Source of the DNA: Streptomyces sp. 1222.5
Lineage (GTDB): Bacteria > Actinomycetota > Actinomycetes > Streptomycetales > Streptomycetaceae
Reading direction: 5' to 3'
Assembly: GCF_900105245.1 (NCBI RefSeq)
Contig: NZ_FNSZ01000001.1
Coordinates: forward strand, 8,598,164 to 8,662,163
Length of the DNA stretch: 64,000 bases
The position numbers and the translations under genes were made by a program. Positions 43,942-52,276 of the stretch are shown piece after piece. Every line of letters begins with the position of its first letter. Position 1 is the stretch's first letter. Below the pieces are notes generated by a model, which ran no database searches, was not told where the DNA came from, and saw only the letters and a program-made list of their open reading frames with translations.

Positions 43942-44793
43942 GTGGAGCTACGGACCTTGCGCTACTTCGTGACGGTCGCCGAAGAACTCCACTTCGGCCG
44001 GGCCGCTACGCGACTGCATATGAGTCAGCCGCCGCTGAGCCGGGCGATCAAGCAGTTGGAGGCCGAGGTCGGGGCCCTGCTCTTCGCTCGCTCGCCCACC
44101 GGCGTCACGCTCACTCCGGTGGGCTCCGTGTTGCTCGACGAGGCGCGGGCCCTCCTCGACCATGCCGACCGCGTCCGTGTGCGCGTGAGCGCGGCGGCCG
44201 GCGTCGCGCCCCTCACCGTCGGCATCCTGGGTGACGGCACCGACCGGGGAGTGGCCAGGCTGGCCGCCGCCTACCGCCGAGACCACCCCGGCATCGACGT
44301 CCGCATCCGCGACACCGATCTGACCGATCCGACGTGCGGGCTGCGTGCCGGACTGGTCGACGTCGCGCTGACCAGGGCGCCGTTCGACGAGACTGCCCTG
44401 ACGGTGCGTGTGCTGCGGACCGACCCGGTCGGCGTGGTCCTGCGCGCCGACGATCCGCTGGCGCGCCGCGACGAGCTGCGGCTGGCCGAGTTGAGCGACC
44501 GCCGCTGGTTCCAGTTCCCGCAGGGCACCGACCCCATCTGGCAGTCGTACTGGAACGGTGGGAGGCCGCGCGAGGGCCCAGTGGTGCGCGCCGTTCAGGA
44601 ATGCCTGCAGGCCGTGCTGTGGAACGGCACGGTCGGCCTGGCCCCGCTCGGACACGACCTGCCCACAGAGCTGGCCGTGGTGCCGCTGATCGACATGCCG
44701 CCGAGCCGAGTGGTGGCGGTGTGGAACGAGGGGGACACGAACCCGTTGATCCGATCCTTCATCGAGAGCGCGACAACCGCGTACCGTCACTGA
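43942..44793 (+). CDS. LysR-family transcriptional regulator
   Basis: A 283-residue LysR protein from GTG 43942; the longer open frame upstream runs antisense through the cupin gene and is rejected. The HTH is LHFGRAATRLHMSQPPLSRA, followed by IKQLEAEVGALLFAR. The C-terminal co-inducer domain contains DVRIRDTDLTDPTCGLRAG and TGLAPL-like block GTVGLAPLGHDLP. It is divergent from the cupin gene. There is a short leader with no obvious ribosome site, so it may be leaderless or start a few codons in. Confidence 0.9.
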   Translation: MELRTLRYFVTVAEELHFGRAATRLHMSQPPLSRAIKQLEAEVGALLFARSPTGVTLTPVGSVLLDEARALLDHADRVRVRVSAAAGVAPLTVGILGDGTDRGVARLAAAYRRDHPGIDVRIRDTDLTDPTCGLRAGLVDVALTRAPFDETALTVRVLRTDPVGVVLRADDPLARRDELRLAELSDRRWFQFPQGTDPIWQSYWNGGRPREGPVVRAVQECLQAVLWNGTVGLAPLGHDLPTELAVVPLIDMPPSRVVAVWNEGDTNPLIRSFIESATTAYRH

Positions 44794-45259
44794 GTACGGG
44801 CGATCGGCGCTGCCACAACTCGTGAATCGAATGCGGCGGCTCCCGGAACCGCCTCCCAATGCGGTGAACAGCTGCTGTTTCTTCTCGGGCTCTGGCCCAA
44901 CTTCGTTGAAGCGGCCGCGTTGAGTGACCGATGGGGCGCTGCGTGACCCTGAGTCAGAACGGTGGGTCTTCGGAATAGCCGTCTGTCCCGTCGGCCGCCC
45001 CCAGGAGTTACGTTCCGTCGGGGACTGCCGTGAAGGCCACCTGTGCCCAGGAGCCCTGAACGGTGCCGGCATGCAGACTGTGGTCGGGGCCGTGGCAAGT
45101 CCTTTGCAGCGTGCAGTCGCTGCGACCGGTGCCTCGAAGAGCGAAACTACGCAGAGATCATCTTTTGGCCACGGCTTGGCCGACTCCCCGCTAGCCTGCT
45201 CCACCTGATCTCAGTGAGAGCAGCATGCATCTGACCGCCGACAAAGGGAGTGCCACCGG
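44794..45259. other. stretch without a supported gene
   Basis: Open frames exist on both strands but none has both a ribosome site and a protein-like sequence. No repeat or hairpin stands out. Confidence 0.4.
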
Positions 45260-45637
45260 ATGTCCTACACGCCTGCAGGCCGGTACACGCATGTCGCAGT
45301 GCCCGCCGACATCCTGGCCACGGCCCTGTACGCCCTCGGCCGTCACGAGGCGGCCGAGATCGAGAGCAGAGCGGACGGACTCCGTCCCGGCGCCGCTGTA
45401 TGCGCGGCAGTGGCGTGGCTGTGGGAGAACGGGCAGTACGACCAGGTTGCCAACCTGGTCGGCACGCTCTGTGCTGTTCTGCGTGGGCAGCGAATACCCG
45501 GGGGCGTCGGACAGATCACGCATGACGCGGTGATTACAGCGTTCGGTGCAGAGCTCGCCCAGCTCGCCCTCACGCCCGAGGGCGGGTGGGCGCCCCTCGC
45601 CGCGTTTCTCCATGAGGAGATTCCGCGCGGCTTCTGA
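45260..45637 (+). CDS. uncharacterised small helical protein
   Basis: A 125-residue protein from ATG 45260 after AAGGGAG. It is helical with an Ala/Glu/Trp pattern (ILATALYALGRHEAAEIESR, AVAWLWENGQYDQVANLVG). It begins with a short strand (YTPAGRYTHVAVPAD). No family was recognised. It precedes the lipoprotein gene by 180 bases on the same strand. Confidence 0.6.
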   Translation: MSYTPAGRYTHVAVPADILATALYALGRHEAAEIESRADGLRPGAAVCAAVAWLWENGQYDQVANLVGTLCAVLRGQRIPGGVGQITHDAVITAFGAELAQLALTPEGGWAPLAAFLHEEIPRGF

Positions 45638-45816
45638 CTGTGACTGCGGGCGGGGCGGTGCCGTGGTGGGCGTCGAGGAGGTCGGTGCGGCTTCCTGCCG
45701 GAGTCTCGCGCTGCTCGGTGGCATGTTGTGCTGGGGTTCGGGGTCTTGGCCGCTCTCTCACGGGTGTCGACGGAGGGTAGGCTTCCGGCTCGTTGGGGAG
45801 GGACAGGGGGGCGGGC

Positions 45817-47046
45817 GTGCGTGGTTTTGAGGAATGCCGGCGCAGGGCTGTGGTGGCAGTCGTGGTGCTGGCCACCGCGTTCTCGGCGGCCGGGTGCGGC
45901 ACGGGCTCCGAGCCGGACGGTCCTCGGAGCACCGGCATGGCCGGCACCCGCCTCCCGTCGGAGGGCCATCAGGACGATCTCACCTGGGAGTTCGCGCACA
46001 TCGCGGACTTCGACGGTGACCTCACCGATGTCGCCGCCCTGGCCGAGGACGACATCTGGGCCGTCGGTTTCGAGAGGGACAACGCGGTCGACCCCCAACT
46101 GCTGCACTACGACGGGAAGCGGTGGCAACGCGAGCCGCTTCCCGATGCTCTCGGCCCCACCGACTACTCACCCGTGATCGACGAGGTCGGCGAGGACGTC
46201 CTGTGGATGCGCCCGCGCACCGACCGAGTGGGCACCGGTGTGAACCGCTGGGCACAGTGGGACGGCACCCGCTGGTCCGCGGTGCCGAACCCGCCTCCGG
46301 GCAAGCCAGGGCCTCTTGACGCAGCGGACCCGGACAACATCTGGGCCCTCGTCGACGAGCAGACCGCGTTGCATTGGGACGGATCCCGCTGGACGACGAC
46401 CCGGCTGCCGTACCGCGCGTCCGACCTCGCGGTGGCCGGGCCGGACGACGTCTGGGCGGTCGGCGGCCGATCCACCGGGCCGGGCACCCGGCTGAACTAC
46501 GGCGAACGGTACGGCCAGCCCGCCTCGATGCACTGGGACGGCACTTCCTGGAAGCCGGTCATGACCCCGCAGGTGCGGTTCGAGGACCCTGTACCGCCGG
46601 AGCCGAGCGCCGGACTGGGCCAGGTCTTCGTCCTCGACAGCGGTGAGGTACGCGCCTACGGCGTCAACAGCTTCAACCACGGCGAGGTCGACCCCGAACC
46701 CGTGGACGAACCCATCCGGCTGCGCTGGAACGGCTCGAAGTGGGTGGATCAGGAGCCGGCTCCCGGTGGTTGCGCTCTACGCACCCCGGTGGGCCAGGAC
46801 GACAAGGGCCTGTTCCTGAACGGCAACTGGTACCTGACCGACGACAGCCGGTGCCTCAAGATCAAACGCCATCGCCTGCCCCTGTCGACCGGTGCGGGCA
46901 AGGGTTCGCACCAGTCGCTGTGGTTGACGGAGATCCACCGGATTCCAGGCACCGACGAGTGGCTGGGCGCCGGACAGGTCGAGGTCAACCAGAGCGGAAA
47001 CCCCTTCGACGCCCCCGTGGTCGTACGTCTGAAGCGCGGCGGGTGA
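45817..47046 (+). CDS. lipoprotein with beta-propeller-like repeats
   Basis: A 409-residue protein. GTG 45817 is chosen, with GGGGAGGGACAGG upstream. The signal ends at the lipobox FSAAGC. The mature chain repeats units that end in D(D/N)IWAVG or xLHWDGSRW (DDIWAVGFERD, LHYDGKRWQREPLP, DDVWAVGGRST, MHWDGTSWKPV, LRWNGSKWVDQEP), spaced 40-60 residues. This is a propeller-like arrangement common in actinobacterial secreted proteins. Its function is unknown, perhaps sugar or cell-wall binding. Confidence 0.8.
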   Translation: MRGFEECRRRAVVAVVVLATAFSAAGCGTGSEPDGPRSTGMAGTRLPSEGHQDDLTWEFAHIADFDGDLTDVAALAEDDIWAVGFERDNAVDPQLLHYDGKRWQREPLPDALGPTDYSPVIDEVGEDVLWMRPRTDRVGTGVNRWAQWDGTRWSAVPNPPPGKPGPLDAADPDNIWALVDEQTALHWDGSRWTTTRLPYRASDLAVAGPDDVWAVGGRSTGPGTRLNYGERYGQPASMHWDGTSWKPVMTPQVRFEDPVPPEPSAGLGQVFVLDSGEVRAYGVNSFNHGEVDPEPVDEPIRLRWNGSKWVDQEPAPGGCALRTPVGQDDKGLFLNGNWYLTDDSRCLKIKRHRLPLSTGAGKGSHQSLWLTEIHRIPGTDEWLGAGQVEVNQSGNPFDAPVVVRLKRGG

Positions 47047-47268
47047 CCGCTCTTGCCTCATGGGAGCAAGGCGCGTTCCGCTCCGTCCCGGCGTCTACGC
47101 TGACTCACGGGGAGGTGGGCAGGGGTATCAAACCTCATCGAAAGGATCGGCGCAGCATGCTCAGCACACGGCTGGAGGGGTAGCCGGCGGGACGAGGGCC
47201 GCGGGCCTGCAACCCGGGCTGGGGTGTGCCCCGCCGGCCCAATACTCCGGTACGACTCCGTGATGCAA

Positions 47269-47646
47269 CTAGGCGTCGAGGTAGTGGTAGTCCCCATCCG
47301 GGAGGCCGATCACCAGGCCGCCGTTGTGGACCCTCCACTCGCTCATGCCGTCGACGTCATGGCTGACCAGAAACAGGCCCCGGGGCCTCTCGTCGTACTC
47401 GTCATCCAGGTAGGAGGCCGGGATCTGGGCGATCTGACGCAGCCTCTCCTCGAACCAGTCGAGGGATACGGCGCGTATGTCGCCCCCGTAGAAGGCCCAC
47501 CTGACGGCGTTGTACTGCCGAGCGGCGAAGGCCCAGCCCCCGCTGTAGGTACGTTCCGGATCGTCAGCTTCCACGATCTCCTTGATCCGGGTCAGCTGTT
47601 CGTCGTCACACTGCAGCCAGCCCCTGACCGAGACCATGGTTCCCAC
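47269..47646 (-). CDS. uncharacterised small acidic protein
   Basis: A 125-residue protein from ATG 47646 (an ATG three codons on is equally good). Acidic and Trp/Tyr-rich, with ECCD-like start MVSVRGWLQCDDEQLTRIKE and ending NGGLVIGLPDGDYHYLDA. The alternating strand-helix pattern resembles immunity-type proteins in toxin loci, but no specific family is recognised. Confidence 0.6.
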   Translation of the reverse strand: MGTMVSVRGWLQCDDEQLTRIKEIVEADDPERTYSGGWAFAARQYNAVRWAFYGGDIRAVSLDWFEERLRQIAQIPASYLDDEYDERPRGLFLVSHDVDGMSEWRVHNGGLVIGLPDGDYHYLDA

Positions 47647-47895
47647 GGCGGTTGCTCCTCATTCCTTCGGCGCGCTGCCCTGGCGCATGGTTCCTGTGCG
47701 CTTGCACGCCAGGGGCGATCTGCTCGATCGCACAAAGGGATTGACGGGTGGATCAGTTGGCCGCCGCTGTGTAGCTACCGCCACTCGCGATAGGAGCTAG
47801 CACGGCATGGGGCGTCTGCCGACGCCTCTAGTGCCGTACGGGGAGCGTGATCACATAAGTTGTGGCTCCTCGATGATGCACGAGAAGGAGCGCCA

Positions 47896-48222
47896 GTGGG
47901 CGACAACTCTCAGGTGGCAGCGCTCGCAAAGGTTCTGCCGACGACGCACGGCGTCGGCGCAGACATCTACTGTTGACTGACCACGGCCGACGATCCCGAC
48001 GGATGGCCCGTGCTCGTCTGCGGTCGGCACACGAATCCCACCTTCCAGGTCCACCCTTTCGGGATGGTGGGATTCTTACGCAGATTGCTCACCGACGATG
48101 ACTTCCAGGAAGAGACGATCAGTGTCGTCCTTCCGGAGGGGCACTCTTTTGTCAACTGGCGTGAGGAGAAGCGTCGCTTGGAGGCGGGCCTGAGCCCTTC
48201 CACGGGCGAACCCTGGGCTTAG
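47896..48222 (+). pseudogene. SUKH (SMI1/KNR4)-family relic with an in-frame stop
   Basis: One frame reads GDNSQVAALAKVLPTTHG, then ADIYC, then a TGA at about 47974-47976, then TTADDPDGWPVLVCGRHTNP and GMVGFLRRLLTDDDFQEETI, ending VNWREEKRRLEAGLSPSTGE. The last block is a signature of actinobacterial SMI1/KNR4 proteins, which serve as immunity proteins of polymorphic toxins. The N-terminal 80-100 residues are missing, and the stop interrupts the rest. No cognate toxin is nearby. Confidence 0.65.
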
Positions 48223-48483
48223 TCGCCTCAGAGGTCTCGACGGAGCGGCGGGCGGCGGCAATCGCTCGCACCGGCAAAGATCACTCGGGTAGTGACGCCA
48301 ACAGCGGCGCCTGCCGGATCGACGAGGTGACGGGCGGCCTCCTCGACGTCGCAAGCGGCCAGGACACCCATTCCCGGCGCCGCGGGCGGTCAGCGGGGTT
48401 CGCAGTCTCGGCGCTTCCGCCGAACAGCGACCCCACGTACGGGGACCACGAAGTGCTGACGAAGACCAAGGTGCGGCCCTTAA

Positions 48484-48530
48484 GAGCACCTAACAGAAAG
48501 CCTGGTCGTAGCCATATCCCCTTCCCGGCT
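48484..48530 (+). repeat. IS-end-like direct repeat, copy 1
   Basis: A 47-base element starting GAGCACCTAA and containing AAGCCTGGTCG and CATATCCCCTTCC. It recurs in the same orientation at 49499-49545, with about 40 of 47 positions identical. The second copy leads straight into an IS5-like transposase relic, so both are probably ends of the same IS type. Confidence 0.65.
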
Positions 48531-48665
48531 GAGTCTGCGGTGCTGCGGGAGGCGCTCGGGCCCGAGCTGTACGAGGCCGTACTGGCCGTCCGCCGCGCGG
48601 AGGCGGAGCTGTTCGCGATGTTCACCGACGCGGACGTCATCGAGGCCGTCCGCCGGCGGTGTTGA
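48531..48665 (+). pseudogene. glutamine synthetase-like C-terminal fragment
   Basis: The last 40 residues of a frame read LREALGPELYEAVLAVRRAE and AELFAMFTDADVIEAVRRR, the C-terminal helices of glutamine-synthetase-like enzymes (typical LREALGxxLVEAxLAVRRAE). Everything before residue about 400 of such an enzyme is gone, cut off at the IS-end repeat. It is convergent with the DinB-like gene. Confidence 0.55.
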
Positions 48666-48669
48666 CTGG

Positions 48670-49431
48670 CTACTCCTCGGGCTCCCAGGCGATCAGCTGC
48701 TCGAACACCTGCTGGTCGCCCTGGATCTTCAGGTCGCTCAGCGTGAGGCGGCCCCAGACGAAGAGGAGCAGCTGCTCGGCCGTGCCCGTGGCGGAAGCGG
48801 AGGCGGGCGCGGCGTCGTCCGTGAGGGGTGCGGGCCAGGCGCCTGTGCCGTCCAGCGCGAGGAGCCAGGAGCGGCCCTCGGTGGCGTGGTAATGGATGGT
48901 GGCAGCCTCGTGCGGCCAGGCCGCCGGGGTGGAGTTGCAGGTGTCGAGAAACTCGGCCACGCCGTCGATCGCGACGTCCGCCGGCATCGGCTGCACGGCG
49001 CCTGCGGCGAGCTGGGCGTCGTAGGTGTGCACCAGCACCTCGTGCACCCGGCGCCGGGCAACGCCCCAGGCATTCGCCGGCGACACGCCGGCGCTCCACC
49101 ACGCCCAGCACTCGCGCTCCGGGCCAGCCTCGCGTAGCGCACTCAGCAGCAGCTCGTTCGACTCGGCGTACCAGGCCAGCAGCGCCTCGAGCTCGCGCGG
49201 CGCCTCCGCGGCATCCTTGGCCGGCGGAGCCTGGGCCGGGCCCGCGGTGACGATCGCGGCCCACCAGCGCTGGCCCGTACCCAGGTGCTGCACCAGATCG
49301 AACAGCGTCCACTCGGGGCAGGACGGCACCGGCGCGTCAAGGCTGGGCGCGGCGGCAACCGCACTCCGGAACGCGGCCGACCGCTCGTCGATCAGTTGCA
49401 GCAGGACGGAATACTCAAGACTCTCTGTCAC
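48670..49431 (-). CDS. maleylpyruvate isomerase / mycothiol-dependent (DinB-like) protein
   Basis: A 253-residue protein from an ATG at 49431. The N-terminal DinB-like domain has the metal residues in CPEWTLFDLVQHLGTGQRWW and VARRRVHEVLVHTYDAQLAA. The C-terminal part (ATIHYHATEGRSWLLALDG, LTLSDLKIQGD) fits the mycothiol-dependent maleylpyruvate isomerase family. The substrate is unknown. It is enclosed by the two IS-end-like repeats, so it may have arrived with, or been moved by, that element. Confidence 0.85.
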   Translation of the reverse strand: MTESLEYSVLLQLIDERSAAFRSAVAAAPSLDAPVPSCPEWTLFDLVQHLGTGQRWWAAIVTAGPAQAPPAKDAAEAPRELEALLAWYAESNELLLSALREAGPERECWAWWSAGVSPANAWGVARRRVHEVLVHTYDAQLAAGAVQPMPADVAIDGVAEFLDTCNSTPAAWPHEAATIHYHATEGRSWLLALDGTGAWPAPLTDDAAPASASATGTAEQLLLFVWGRLTLSDLKIQGDQQVFEQLIAWEPEE

Positions 49432-49498
49432 ATCGCTTACCTATCACCCCAGCTCAGCCGACCGCACCCTATTTTCCAGGCCGTCAGGTGCGGGAGTT

Positions 49499-49545
49499 GA
49501 GCACCTAATGGAAAGCCTGGTCGGAGGCATATCCCCTTCCTGGCC
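49499..49545 (+). repeat. IS-end-like direct repeat, copy 2
   Basis: Second copy of the 47-base element (see 48484-48530). It is followed 7 bases later by the start codon of the transposase relic, consistent with the left end of an IS. Confidence 0.65.
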
Positions 49546-49551
49546 GGCTCG

Positions 49552-49900
49552 TTGAACGAGTCGTGGGGGAGGGGGAACGGTCCTCCGTGGAGGGTGCCGG
49601 ATGACCTGCGGGGCCGGATCGAGCCGTTGCTGCCGGTCAGGCAGCGGCGTCCGCGCCGTCCCGGCCTGCTGCCACTGGACGACCAAGGCCGGTCGGGGCG
49701 GCCCAAAACCGGGCCGAGCCCGGTCGACCGTGCCCGGCCCGGCTCGAAGCACCACGTCATCACCGACGCAGGCAGCACCCCGCTCGCCATCACCCTGACC
49801 GGTGGCGGCCTGACACGGGCAGATGGTCGCCGACGGCCCCGACCACCGCCGGACCTGGCCGTTTCCGTCGCCGTTGTCGGCCTCCGTCTTTCGCACGGTC
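49552..49900 (+). mobile_element. IS5-family transposase relic with internal deletion
   Basis: The plus strand reads VPDDLRGRIEPLLPVRQRRP (N-terminal IS5-type block) and then jumps to GRPKTGPSPVDRARPGSKHH with VITDAGSTPLAITLTGG, the DDE-domain block around the first catalytic Asp. About 60-70 residues expected between them are missing. After 49800 only traces remain (RGRRRPRP-like). It is non-functional. The C-terminal third of the LysR gene runs into it from the other side. Confidence 0.75.
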
Positions 49901-50815
49901 GGCGGGGCGCATGCCGGCCGGTGCGGTGGTTGCGGCGTGCTTGAGTGCGTCGATGAAGGCGTCGAGTGCGGGTTGTGGGGGTGTAGTTTCTCGGGTGGCT
50001 GCTTCGATGGTGCGTGTGGGCGCGGGGTCGTGTACCGGTCGTACGACGACGTCGGGGTGTGGGCTGCCGAGGCCGAGGCGGGGGATGAGGCTTACGCCGA
50101 GGCCCGCGGCGACGAATCCCTGGGCGGTGACGTAGTCCTCGCTGTGGACGGCGAAGCGGGGGCGGAAGCCGGCTGCCGCGCATGCGTCGAGCTGGGCGTC
50201 GAGGCAGGGGCCGGGCCATTCGCTTCCTACGAACGTTTCGTCGGCCAGGTCCTTCAATCGCACGCTGCGCCGCCCGGCGAGGCGGTGTCCGCGTGGCAGG
50301 ACGGCGAGGTAGGGGTCGTCGAGCAGGTGCAGCAGCCGGAGATCGCTGTCCGGCCGCCCGGCTCTTGTCACCAGCAGGGCCAGGTCGGCCTGTCCTTGGC
50401 GTACTTCGGTCAGTGCGTCCTCGGGGTCGGCGGTGAGTTTGAGGTCGATGCGGACGCCGGAATGGGCGGTGCGCAGGCGTGCCACGGCCGGTGCCACCAG
50501 GTGTGCGCCCGCGGTGGCGAAGTAGCGCACTGCGAGCTGCCCGGTCCGTCCGGCGAGCAGGTCGGCGAGTGCCGCCTCGGCCTCGGCGACCTGTCGTGCG
50601 AGGGTGTCCGCGTGCTCGGCGAGCAGGACGGCGGCCGGCGTGGGCCGCACGCCCCGTCCGACCCGCTCGAGCAGTACGGTTCCGGCTTCCTTCTCCAGGG
50701 TGGCGATCTGCTGGCTGACGGCGGACGGCGTGTATCCCAGCACCGCGGCCGCGCCCGTCACGGAGCCGTTGTGGACGACCGCCCGCAGTACCTGCATCCG
50801 TCGCACATCAAGCAT
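49790..50815 (-). CDS. LysR-family regulator with an IS-derived C-terminus
   Basis: A 341-residue LysR protein. The HTH is NGSVTGAAAVLGYTPSAVSQ, followed by QIATLEKEAGTVLLER. The co-inducer domain continues to about residue 305 (PALDAFIDALKHAATTA), the usual length of the family. The last 35 residues (from about GGRQRRRKRPG) are read from the antisense strand of the IS5-like relic, so an insertion removed the original stop and added a foreign tail. It is divergent from the EamA transporter (72 bases), its likely target. Whether the tail affects function is unknown. Confidence 0.88.
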   Translation of the reverse strand: MLDVRRMQVLRAVVHNGSVTGAAAVLGYTPSAVSQQIATLEKEAGTVLLERVGRGVRPTPAAVLLAEHADTLARQVAEAEAALADLLAGRTGQLAVRYFATAGAHLVAPAVARLRTAHSGVRIDLKLTADPEDALTEVRQGQADLALLVTRAGRPDSDLRLLHLLDDPYLAVLPRGHRLAGRRSVRLKDLADETFVGSEWPGPCLDAQLDACAAAGFRPRFAVHSEDYVTAQGFVAAGLGVSLIPRLGLGSPHPDVVVRPVHDPAPTRTIEAATRETTPPQPALDAFIDALKHAATTAPAGMRPADRAKDGGRQRRRKRPGPAVVGAVGDHLPVSGRHRSG

Positions 50816-50886
50816 GCAGCCCAGCTTAACGAACCATCAAAAACATTTCACTTGTCCTCATTGGTCGGGTGGGTGACCGTAGTTGC

Positions 50887-51831
50887 ATGCCCCTCGCCTC
50901 CACGCTCCGTATGGCCGCGCTCGCCCTTTTCTGGGGTTCCGGCTTCCTCTGGATCAAGCTGGCCCTGACCCACGGCCTGACTCCCGCTCAGATCACCATC
51001 GCCCGGTGTGTCCTGGGCACGGCCGTCCTGCTGTTGTTGGCCCGCCGGGCAGGTCAGCGCCTGCCTGGGTCCGGGGCCCAGTGGCGGCGTCTGGTGGTGG
51101 CTGCGTTGTTCTGTAACGCGCTGCCTTTCGCTCTGTTCGCTCTGGGGGAGCGGCACCTCGAGTCGGGCATCGCGGGTGTTCTGAACGCTACGACGCCTTT
51201 GTGGTCCTTCCTCATCGGGATTGCTGTGGGTACGGATCGGGCGGTGCCTTTTGCACGTCTGGTGGGTCTCGTATTGGGGTTCGCGGGTACGGTCGTGATT
51301 TTCGCGCCCTGGCGTCACGCGGGTCTGGTGAGCTGGCCTGCCCTGTATCTGTTGGCGGCGGCGGCCAGTTACGCGGTGGCGTTCGCCTATATGGCCCGGT
51401 ATCTGACGGCTGGGAAGTCGCCCATGGCCATGGCGGCGGCGCAGATGCTCACCGCCACGGCCTGGAGTGCGCTGGCTCTTCCGGTGGCCGGCCCCCTGAG
51501 GCCGGATGTCACCGGGCTGTTGGCGGTCGCCGCGTTGGGTGTTCTTGGCACGGGCGTGACGTTCTACCTCAATTGCCGGCTGATCGCGGACGAGGGCCCT
51601 ACAGCGGCGGCGACTGTGGGCTATCTGCTTCCGGTCGTGTCGGTCGCGCTGGGCGCGGTGGTCCTGGACGAGCACATCGGCGCACGGGTGCTCGCGGGTA
51701 TGGCGGTGGTGTTGGTGGGGGTGGGGCTGACCCGGCGCAGGCGGGCCTCGTCTGTTGAGGCGTTGGGGGGTGTGCGGGTTTGTGGGGGTGGGGGTGTGGG
51801 GCCGGCCTCGGTGTCCCGGTGTGTGGGGTAG
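50887..51831 (+). CDS. EamA-family (DMT) transporter
   Basis: A 314-residue membrane protein with ten transmembrane helices in two EamA repeats (AALALFWGSGFLWIKLALTH, FALFALGERHLESGIAGVLN, TGVTFYLNCRLIADEGPTAA, LGAVVLDEHIGARVLAGMAV). ATG 50887 is used; GTG six codons earlier is possible. DMT exporters move amino acids, purines or other metabolites out of the cell. The last 30 residues are Gly/Val-rich (GGVRVCGGGGVGPASV) and run into a GT-rich tract. It is paired with the divergent LysR regulator. Confidence 0.88.
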   Translation: MPLASTLRMAALALFWGSGFLWIKLALTHGLTPAQITIARCVLGTAVLLLLARRAGQRLPGSGAQWRRLVVAALFCNALPFALFALGERHLESGIAGVLNATTPLWSFLIGIAVGTDRAVPFARLVGLVLGFAGTVVIFAPWRHAGLVSWPALYLLAAAASYAVAFAYMARYLTAGKSPMAMAAAQMLTATAWSALALPVAGPLRPDVTGLLAVAALGVLGTGVTFYLNCRLIADEGPTAAATVGYLLPVVSVALGAVVLDEHIGARVLAGMAVVLVGVGLTRRRRASSVEALGGVRVCGGGGVGPASVSRCVG

Positions 51832-51834
51832 GGG

Positions 51835-52228
51835 TTGTCGTTGGGGTCTGCTGCCGGGGGTGTGCGGTGTGTGCGGTGTGTGGGCACGGTGAGGTGGCCT
51901 GGTGTCTGTCGTTGCTTGGTTGTTGTGGGGGTGGTTCTCGGCCGTCCGTGTGACCGTGGGGATCGGCGTGTGCCGGGGCCGGGGCCGGGGGGTGTCCGGT
52001 CGGGCGGCCGTGTGGTGTCCGAGGGGGGGGCACTGGCTGTTTTGGGTGCGGGCGGGTGCTGGGGTTTGCCTGTTCGGCTGGGTTGTGGTGAGGGCGGTTT
52101 TGGGTCGGTGCCGGGCGTGGTCGCGGGCCGGTGCGGTCTTTTGGGTCTGCGGGGTGGTGCGGTGCCGGCCGGTGGCGGTGCGGTGGTGGTGGGTGGGGGC
52201 TGGGGCTGGGGTGGGGGGGCGGGTGGGT
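51835..52228. other. GT-rich, G-run-rich stretch without a gene
   Basis: The plus strand is strongly G/T-biased (GTGTGCGGTGTGTGCGG type repeats) with several G-runs, including GGGGCTGGGGTGGGGGGGCG near 52203. Open frames here are by-products of the composition. The minus strand would be C-rich and could form i-motifs, the plus strand G-quadruplexes. Confidence 0.5.
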
Positions 52229-52255
52229 GCCCCGCGGAGGGTGTCTCCGCGGGGC
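52229..52255 (-). terminator. terminator hairpin of the repeat-protein gene
   Basis: A perfect 11-bp stem (GCCCCGCGGAG with CTCCGCGGGGC) and a 5-base loop, 22 bases past the stop of the NTQGGTQG protein gene. Confidence 0.7.
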
Positions 52256-52276
52256 TGGGTGGGTTTGTTGTGCTGG

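Noticed and set aside
47974..47976. TGA after a Cys codon read as selenocysteine
   Set aside because: SUKH proteins do not use selenocysteine, no SECIS-like hairpin was seen, and the gene has also lost its N-terminus.
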